Part shown: positions 33,534-38,412 of the stretch, piece by piece
Layout: every line of letters starts with the position of its first letter
Numbering within the stretch: position 1 is the first letter of the stretch
Source of the DNA: a virus
DNA: 38,412 nucleotides
IMG/VR virus record: IMGVR_UViG_3300023116_000116
Location: 1 to 38,412 of that record
Direction: 5' to 3' (one strand)
Program-made: the position numbers and the translations under genes
Notes under the pieces: model-generated
What the model saw: the letters and a program-made list of their open reading frames with translations, nothing else
What the model was told of the DNA's origin: nothing
The model's database searches: none

Positions 33534-35160
33534 CAAATTTAATCCATTTGCCATCTAAAGCACCATTAACAAAATGCCAAGTAGTCATTTTATCTACTAC
33601 ACTTTTATTTGCTGTTTGTCCTATATGTACTCCTGCCGCATAAATCTGCTCATAATAAATATGTCTTAGTAATGCTTCTGTTCTATCTTTAAAAGTCTCT
33701 TGTCTGTGGTTGTTATCCCAAGGACTAGACCAGCCTAGTTTATTTTTTCTACTTCTTACATGCTCAGGAATAAAATCTGCCATAACTTCTCTTAGAAAAT
33801 ATTTGTAAGTTCCTGTAGGCCAACCTGCTTTTTGTTTCATTTTCATTCTACCATCTTTATGAAAGTGCCATCTAACAAAGTTTTGCCCTAAATATACAGG
33901 TCTTGATTCCATTCCAAACATTCCTGCTGTTTGGTCAGTTGCTAGAATATTCTGCTCTGAAGTCATAATTAAATCAAATAATAATCCATTATTAAAATGG
34001 TCAGTATCAGACCAAATATGCGGAGGTATGCCTTCTAGTTGTTCTTGCGCTCTTTGAAGAGTCTCGTCATCATACCCCTTTGTAAATCTTTTGGCATGAT
34101 GATTATATCCACTAAATAACTCGTCTGCACTATCTCCTGTAATTACTACTTTACACCCATCAGCTGCTGCTGTTTTATTTAAAAGATATCTAGGTGCTTG
34201 TCTTCTCCAATCAGTCCAAGAGTAGTGAGTATTGTCTTGCCATTGCTGTCCAAATACTTTACCATCTTTTCTTTTTAATAATACTTTTTTATAAGGCACT
34301 CCCCATTCTTTGCAAGTTTTAACTGCCATATCAGATTCTTTTTTAAATCCTCTCATGTAATAGTGTTTGCCTTTGCTTTCTTCATAATCACAGATATACA
34401 CATTTAAATCGATATCCATATCTTTGATTATACCCAATGCACAAGTGCTGTCTAATCCACCACTTAAAAATAATGCTGTTTTTTGTTTACTTTTTGCAAT
34501 TTTTCTAACACTAGCAATTAGTCTATCTCTAAACTCATTTAAATCATACTTTTCGCTTTTTATTTTATAGTAATCCCATAAGTTCCACGATTTTATACTT
34601 CCAGTATTTAGATTCATTTTTGATATCTGTCCTGGAGCAGTCTTCCATATATTTTTATATGGAGTTTCTTTTTGAGGCCACTGTGGATTTCTTAAGAATC
34701 GAGGGTAGCCTGACTGGTCAACTCTTTTATGTATAAAACTTTTTAGACTTGTACTAAGTGTCCAATTGCCATTTTCATCTTCGCCATACCACAATGGTTT
34801 AGTTCCAAAGTGGTCTCTACAGTAATATAATATTCCTTCTTTTGGCTTGTAAAATACAAAACTGCCATGAAAGTCAGAAAATTCTACAAACTTATGCCCA
34901 TATGTTTCAAATCCATGAGCTAAAAATGCTGTATCATTAGCAATGTTAGAATCATACATCTCGCCATTAAACACCATTATATTACCTTTCTTAGTTACAA
35001 ATGGTTGAACTTGATGTTCTCCATTAATATCAAGTAATACATGCCCCATAGCAATTCTACTGTCTTTCCATATACCAGTATCATCGGGGCCTCGCATCTT
35101 CTGAGCTTCTATCATAGGCTCAATGCTAATTATATCACTTGTTACTACAAATCCACACAT
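33514..35160 (-). CDS. AsnB-type glutamine amidotransferase / asparagine synthase (548 aa)
   Basis: N-terminal class II glutaminase with catalytic Cys2 (MCGFVVTS), RGPDD, NGEMYD and DHFGTKPLWY. C-terminal ATP pyrophosphatase domain with PP-loop FLSGGLDS and GDSADELFSGY. Known members make asparagine from aspartate, or amidate sugar acids and peptides. Size fits the family (500-630). The ATG overlaps the upstream transferase stop as TAATG. With a UDP-sugar dehydrogenase elsewhere in the window, a role in amidating uronic acids is possible, but aspartate-specific residues cannot be judged by eye. Contains no visible frameshift. Confidence 0.9.
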   Translation of the reverse strand: MCGFVVTSDIISIEPMIEAQKMRGPDDTGIWKDSRIAMGHVLLDINGEHQVQPFVTKKGNIMVFNGEMYDSNIANDTAFLAHGFETYGHKFVEFSDFHGSFVFYKPKEGILYYCRDHFGTKPLWYGEDENGNWTLSTSLKSFIHKRVDQSGYPRFLRNPQWPQKETPYKNIWKTAPGQISKMNLNTGSIKSWNLWDYYKIKSEKYDLNEFRDRLIASVRKIAKSKQKTALFLSGGLDSTCALGIIKDMDIDLNVYICDYEESKGKHYYMRGFKKESDMAVKTCKEWGVPYKKVLLKRKDGKVFGQQWQDNTHYSWTDWRRQAPRYLLNKTAAADGCKVVITGDSADELFSGYNHHAKRFTKGYDDETLQRAQEQLEGIPPHIWSDTDHFNNGLLFDLIMTSEQNILATDQTAGMFGMESRPVYLGQNFVRWHFHKDGRMKMKQKAGWPTGTYKYFLREVMADFIPEHVRSRKNKLGWSSPWDNNHRQETFKDRTEALLRHIYYEQIYAAGVHIGQTANKSVVDKMTTWHFVNGALDGKWIKFDENSKK

Positions 35161-35816
35161 TAGTTTTCTAAAATTGATGTATCTATATCGTCTATATCTG
35201 GTAGCTTATCTGGATAAAATTCATCACAATCTACCGCAAAATTTATTTTTTCTTTCATTACTCTACTAGCTTGATGCTGAGAGATAATTGGGTCTGTTAC
35301 TACACTCTTATGGTACTTTTCAATATAACACCATTCTGGAGGCAGTATTTCATATTCATATTTACCTGAGTTTAATACTTCACTAAGTATTTTTTGATCC
35401 CATACCATTCTATCTTCTTTTTGTCTATCTACCCATTCTTCTAATAATTTTTTTGATTCATTATTATTTGGAAAATACATTGTAGAACTAATTAATTCAT
35501 GTACTAACTTCCAATGACTTTCTTCCGCTCTCCATGACATAATATAGAAATTTGGATAGTTTCTATTTATTTCATCTATAGGTATAGGTCTTTCTATTAC
35601 TCCATCTGCATCAATCCATAGTAAATCTTCATTAAATTGATTTAAGCATTTCAAAATGTACTCTGGTTTTATACTAATGTTTTCTTCCCATTTACCAATA
35701 GGTAATAATTCTTCCATGTGTACACTATACCCAAACTTGTCTAAAGATTTCTTTAGAGGTTTAACTACTTCACTGTAGTCACTGGTATAGAAATTTACTA
35801 TCCTACAATTTTCCAT
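35160..35816 (-). CDS. Glycosyltransferase-like, nucleotide-diphospho-sugar fold (218 aa)
   Basis: GT-A-type protein with an N-terminal CRIVNFYTSDYSEVVKPLKKS strand/helix pair, a DXD-type motif in LLWIDADGVIERP (residues ~75-87) and later YIMSWRAEESHWKL and MVWDQKILSEVLN, which fits the WDQ acceptor region of GT8/GT34-like enzymes. I choose ATG 35816 (MENCRIVNF) because it overlaps the preceding gene by 19 bases; the longer reading from 35849 adds 11 basic residues unlikely to be real. It is translationally coupled to the amidotransferase downstream (TAATG), suggesting one pathway. Substrate not known. Confidence 0.7.
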   Translation of the reverse strand: MENCRIVNFYTSDYSEVVKPLKKSLDKFGYSVHMEELLPIGKWEENISIKPEYILKCLNQFNEDLLWIDADGVIERPIPIDEINRNYPNFYIMSWRAEESHWKLVHELISSTMYFPNNNESKKLLEEWVDRQKEDRMVWDQKILSEVLNSGKYEYEILPPEWCYIEKYHKSVVTDPIISQHQASRVMKEKINFAVDCDEFYPDKLPDIDDIDTSILEN

Positions 35817-36043
35817 TCTAGTATTGAATCCTCTTGTATATCTTCCCATCTGTTAAATTCTATATCACAGACAAGTATTTTATCACTATCTAACTTACCT
35901 TTTAGTATATTTGGTATAGTCATAAACTTTTCACATAAAGTATATTCTCGTTCTATAATTCTGCCTGATTTTAGACTTTCAAAACGAATGAGTACAATAT
36001 GATTTTGTAATTTTTGTTTTAATTTATTTATATCTTGCGCCAT
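35798..36043 (-). CDS. Small WYL_2/DUF2693-like phage protein (81 aa)
   Basis: Pattern: short helix (INKLKQKL), NHIVLIRFESLKSGRIIERE, then YTLCEKFM, ILVCDIEFNRWEDIQEDSIL and EWKIV. This matches the beta-barrel family of small phage proteins (SH3/Sm-like, WYL_2 or DUF2693) common in T4-like and marine phages, with the terminal W-x2-(I/F)-x3-S-I-x-x-W strand. Function in the family is not established. Overlaps its neighbours by 16 and 19 bases. Confidence 0.6.
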   Translation of the reverse strand: MAQDINKLKQKLQNHIVLIRFESLKSGRIIEREYTLCEKFMTIPNILKGKLDSDKILVCDIEFNRWEDIQEDSILEWKIVG

Positions 36044-36489
36044 GTGTCTTTTTTCCTCTCTTCACAATATTCCCATATTTTCCATGGTATTCCTCTTTTG
36101 TATAGGATACCGCACCATCCCATGCCTTCTTGAGGAGGTCGTGCCTCCACAAAGGGGAATGGAACATCTTTAAGCCAGACAACTGATGCAATATCCTTTT
36201 TTTCCACTTTTCGTATCTTATGGTATTTAAGTGTTGCCGTTTCTGTCTTTTCATTATACCAATATACTCCTTCCGTATCTATAAAATGTTTACCCCTATG
36301 TTTCATCATACCTACATGGTCTTCTACCATATAGCGTAACGGATAAAGACTCCGCATGGGAGTCTGTAATCTTCTCATACCTATCGTACTACCTGTCATA
36401 TTTTTATCATCTACAACTTGGTCGCCTATGATAAGTAATCCATCTATTTCTTCAGGTTCATCTGAAAGAACATAAATTGGAAACCTCAT
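36028..36489 (-). CDS. Unknown phage protein (153 aa)
   Basis: No family recognised. I choose ATG 36489 (MRFPIYVLSDEPEEI) because it forms an ATGA overlap with the upstream stop; the longer frame from 36549 adds a basic leader that is only antisense-like extension. The product has a YVLSDEPEEIDGLLIIGDQV strand/turn region, an H/W/Y-rich middle (GKHFIDTEGVYWYN) and a C-terminal Trp/Gly-rich segment (GMGWCGILYKRGIPWKIW). It looks like a compact soluble domain; no catalytic motif can be assigned. Overlaps the next gene by 16 bases. Confidence 0.65.
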   Translation of the reverse strand: MRFPIYVLSDEPEEIDGLLIIGDQVVDDKNMTGSTIGMRRLQTPMRSLYPLRYMVEDHVGMMKHRGKHFIDTEGVYWYNEKTETATLKYHKIRKVEKKDIASVVWLKDVPFPFVEARPPQEGMGWCGILYKRGIPWKIWEYCEERKKDTWRKI

Positions 36490-37028
36490 TTCATTCCAAA
36501 GCCTCCATATAGTCTTTCTCTTTCTGCACCGTAAGTAGTGTCTAGACAAAACACTGCTAAATGAATTTCTTCACGAGTAACCCTAAAACCATAAACATTG
36601 TTCTGTAAATCAATGAGTGTTGCATGAAAATTAGTCATTTCATTATTTTCATATATACCGCAAGCTACTTCTTCTTTCTTTCTAGTCAAAGCATATAAAT
36701 AGGCACACTTAGCACCTTTAGGAAAAGACATAGGGCCAGTAAAGTCAGGCCCTACAAATACAAATCTACTTATTACTTTACCAGGTATTTGTAATCCTGT
36801 TAAGGGAAAACTTGTTACATGCTTTTTCCAAAATACTTTGCTAGGATATCTACTATGAACATCCATAACTATTTTTTTCTCTTGTAAGAATCTGTCTATA
36901 CTATGGTCGTCTTTAATATCTACATAGGTATAACATTCTGTCTTTTTCCCATAAGGTTCTCTTTCCCAGTACGATAATGCTTTATTCCAAAGCCACTCTG
37001 TGTCTGCTTCAAACTGTACTTCATACAT
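36486..37028 (-). CDS. Unknown phage protein next to DNA polymerase (180 aa)
   Basis: Start ATG at 37028 overlaps the polymerase stop (ATGTATGA junction); an upstream TTG at 37043 is a poor alternative. No recognised domain. Sequence features: YEVQFEADTEWLWNKALSYW at the N-terminus, KVFWKKHVTSFPLTGLQIPG, RFVFVGPDFTGP and AKCAYLYALTRKKEE in the middle, and a C-terminal LAVFCLDTTYGAERERL. No transmembrane segment. The neighbourhood (PolA upstream, small conserved proteins downstream) is a replication block, so a role in DNA metabolism is possible but unproven. Confidence 0.65.
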   Translation of the reverse strand: MYEVQFEADTEWLWNKALSYWEREPYGKKTECYTYVDIKDDHSIDRFLQEKKIVMDVHSRYPSKVFWKKHVTSFPLTGLQIPGKVISRFVFVGPDFTGPMSFPKGAKCAYLYALTRKKEEVACGIYENNEMTNFHATLIDLQNNVYGFRVTREEIHLAVFCLDTTYGAERERLYGGFGMK

Positions 37029-38412
37029 TATATAACTTCTCAAACTTACCTAATGAATAGTCATCAGCAACATCGAAATCACAACCGATAGGAGCATCGG
37101 GTATTGATAGCCCTCTGTCTGCCTGTACAAACTGTTTAAGTTTTTCTGAGTAATGTTCTATTTCATCTTCAGGAACTTCAGCAAGTATTGAGTCATGAAC
37201 AAGAGCAAAGATTTTTGACTTCATTCCTGTTTCTCGAATGTATTTCTGTGTTTCTATTGCGCCCAACAGATTGATGTCAGAAGCAACAGATTGCACAAGA
37301 AAGTTAATGCCACTACGAACTTCGTGAGAAGCAATACCTTTGTCCTGTGAGAACACATTTGGGAGCCTTCGTTTACGACCAAAGTGGCTGTATAGGAACC
37401 CATTAGCTTGTGCAAACTTTTGCATGTCTGATAACCATCTCTTTAGATTTGGGAAAGCGGTAAAATAATCTTTAATTGTTTCATTTGCTTCTTGCACAGT
37501 AAATTCTTTACCACTATCCTTGGTAACCTGCCAACTAATCTTTGCTGGCCCAGCACCATACATAATACCGAAAGTCACAGCTTTTGCTTGTTGTCTCTTA
37601 TCGCCATAAAGTTCGGCAACTTGTTCGACATCGCAAGGAAGTCGAAAAACTTGTTTCGCAATCGTACTATGGAAATTTCCACCAGATTGAAACACCCGCT
37701 GTAGCCCTTTATCATTAGCAAGTACAGCAGCACAATAAACTTCTGCTGTTGTTAAGTCCATGGCAACTATCTTATGACCCGCCTTTGCCTTGATACAACC
37801 CTTAACTGTGGGATTGTCTCTTGGAAGCTGTTGCATGTTTAGTTTACCACTAGATGATAGACGACCTGATGTTGTACCATGTAGGTTGAAACCAGTACGT
37901 AGTCTGCCATCTCTATCAAGATTCGGTATAATTTTGTCAAGATATGTATTTTTGATTTTTACTTTTTGACGAACTTCAAGAATATGTTTTGGTACTTCAT
38001 GTTCTTCAGCAAGATTACCTAAGACTTCTGCGTCAGTTGACAATGCACCCGTTGCAGTTTTCTTATCAGATTTGAGTCCACAATAGTCAAACAACAAAGT
38101 TCGAAGTTGTAATGTACTGTTTGGATTGAATCCTTGATTATCTTGAATAAATCTTTTTACTTCAGGAATTCCTTCAAGTGCTGTCACAGCTGCATCGATA
38201 TCTTCTTGCATACGCTTTTGTCCAAACTCTAAGCGAGCTTTGTCAAAAGGAACACCATTACTCTCTACATCTTTAAGGAATCTTACTCCTTCGATGAGTA
38301 GATTCTTATACACCCACATTAGCTTTTCATTCTTCTTCAAAGCACTTTCAAATTTTTCAAACAATAAGTAAGTAACTATAGCATCCATTGCAGCATAGTT
38401 CTGCATGACTTC
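37021..38412 (-). CDS. polA: Family A DNA polymerase (5' partial at window edge)
   Basis: Replicative phage DNA polymerase. The frame is open to the window edge (Glu-Val precede the Met at 38406), and YAAMDAIVTY matches the ExoIII motif (Y-x3-D), so a 3'-5' exonuclease domain lies outside to the right. Numbering from that Met: TTSGRLSS (178-185), motif A AMDLTTAEVYCAAVLA (215-230) with metal ligand Asp217, motif B RQQAKAVTFGIMYG (271-284), motif C LVHDSILAEV near 408. The residue at the E. coli 762 position is Phe (residue 279, codon 37570-37572). Motif A lacks the usual S-Q and motif C has HDS rather than HDE. Downstream gene coupled by overlap. Confidence 0.95.
   Translation of the reverse strand, partial: EVMQNYAAMDAIVTYLLFEKFESALKKNEKLMWVYKNLLIEGVRFLKDVESNGVPFDKARLEFGQKRMQEDIDAAVTALEGIPEVKRFIQDNQGFNPNSTLQLRTLLFDYCGLKSDKKTATGALSTDAEVLGNLAEEHEVPKHILEVRQKVKIKNTYLDKIIPNLDRDGRLRTGFNLHGTTSGRLSSSGKLNMQQLPRDNPTVKGCIKAKAGHKIVAMDLTTAEVYCAAVLANDKGLQRVFQSGGNFHSTIAKQVFRLPCDVEQVAELYGDKRQQAKAVTFGIMYGAGPAKISWQVTKDSGKEFTVQEANETIKDYFTAFPNLKRWLSDMQKFAQANGFLYSHFGRKRRLPNVFSQDKGIASHEVRSGINFLVQSVASDINLLGAIETQKYIRETGMKSKIFALVHDSILAEVPEDEIEHYSEKLKQFVQADRGLSIPDAPIGCDFDVADDYSLGKFEKLYNV

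Noticed and set aside
36024-36254. A 76-residue frame on the - strand overlapping the 153-residue unknown gene
   Set aside because: Same strand but different frame, with a basic low-quality product; the longer frame fits the ATGA packing with its neighbours.

Overview
The window looks like a large part of the genome of an AT-rich, marine-type tailed phage. The tail-tip protein resembles lambda gpJ, which points to a long non-contractile (siphovirus-like) tail. The mix of low-complexity fibres, class I ribonucleotide reductase, family A DNA polymerase, gp46/gp47-like nuclease, peroxiredoxin and glycosyltransferases is typical of phages from marine metagenomes. An AT-rich marine alphaproteobacterial host such as SAR11 is plausible, but nothing in the sequence proves it. 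I see no integrase, repressor, tRNA, CRISPR array or insertion sequence. Packaging and capsid genes are absent and presumably lie to the left of base 1. Both edge genes (tail tip on the left, DNA polymerase on the right) are cut by the window.

Layout. Bases 1-18321 are all on the + strand: the tail-tip/fibre protein ending in an intein-like Hint domain, a run of small virion proteins, a fibre with an N-terminal KIKRS-type module, a 920-residue fibre built from about 62 decapeptides, a 1161-residue Thr-rich fibre built from 60-, 66- and 90-base tandem repeats, a 54-residue coiled-coil protein, a GT-B-like transferase and an unrecognised protein. Bases 18307-38412 are all on the - strand: first (reading rightwards) a glycan block (GT29 sialyltransferase-like, GT8-like, short UDP-sugar dehydrogenase, GT2-like), then a nucleotide and DNA-metabolism block (NrdB, NrdA, flap exonuclease, PD-(D/E)XK nuclease, glutaredoxin, SbcC, SbcD, adenine methyltransferase, peroxiredoxin, SSB), then another transferase, an SF2 helicase, a cytidylyltransferase, an AsnB-type amidotransferase, a further transferase, small unknown proteins and DNA polymerase A.

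Regulation. The two arms converge and overlap by 15 bases at 18.3 kb. A rho-independent-type terminator for the + arm lies inside the antisense GT29 gene (18379-18420). Two consensus sigma70 promoters with 17-base spacers share an identical 17-base -35 region (AAAAATAGTTCTTGACA). One drives the small tail genes (6929-6968, +), the other the SSB-to-RNR arm (30789-30828, -). Most - strand genes overlap by a few bases as ATGA or TAATG junctions, so they are likely translationally coupled.

How the genes work together. NrdAB with glutaredoxin would supply dNTPs to PolA; SSB, helicase, flap exonuclease, SbcCD-like nuclease and the resolvase-like nuclease would serve replication and recombination. 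The sugar genes (UDP-sugar dehydrogenase, amidotransferase, cytidylyltransferase, up to six glycosyltransferases) could together build or attach an acidic or amidated glycan on the virion or host surface. That pathway is the most interesting candidate system here and is inferred, not shown.
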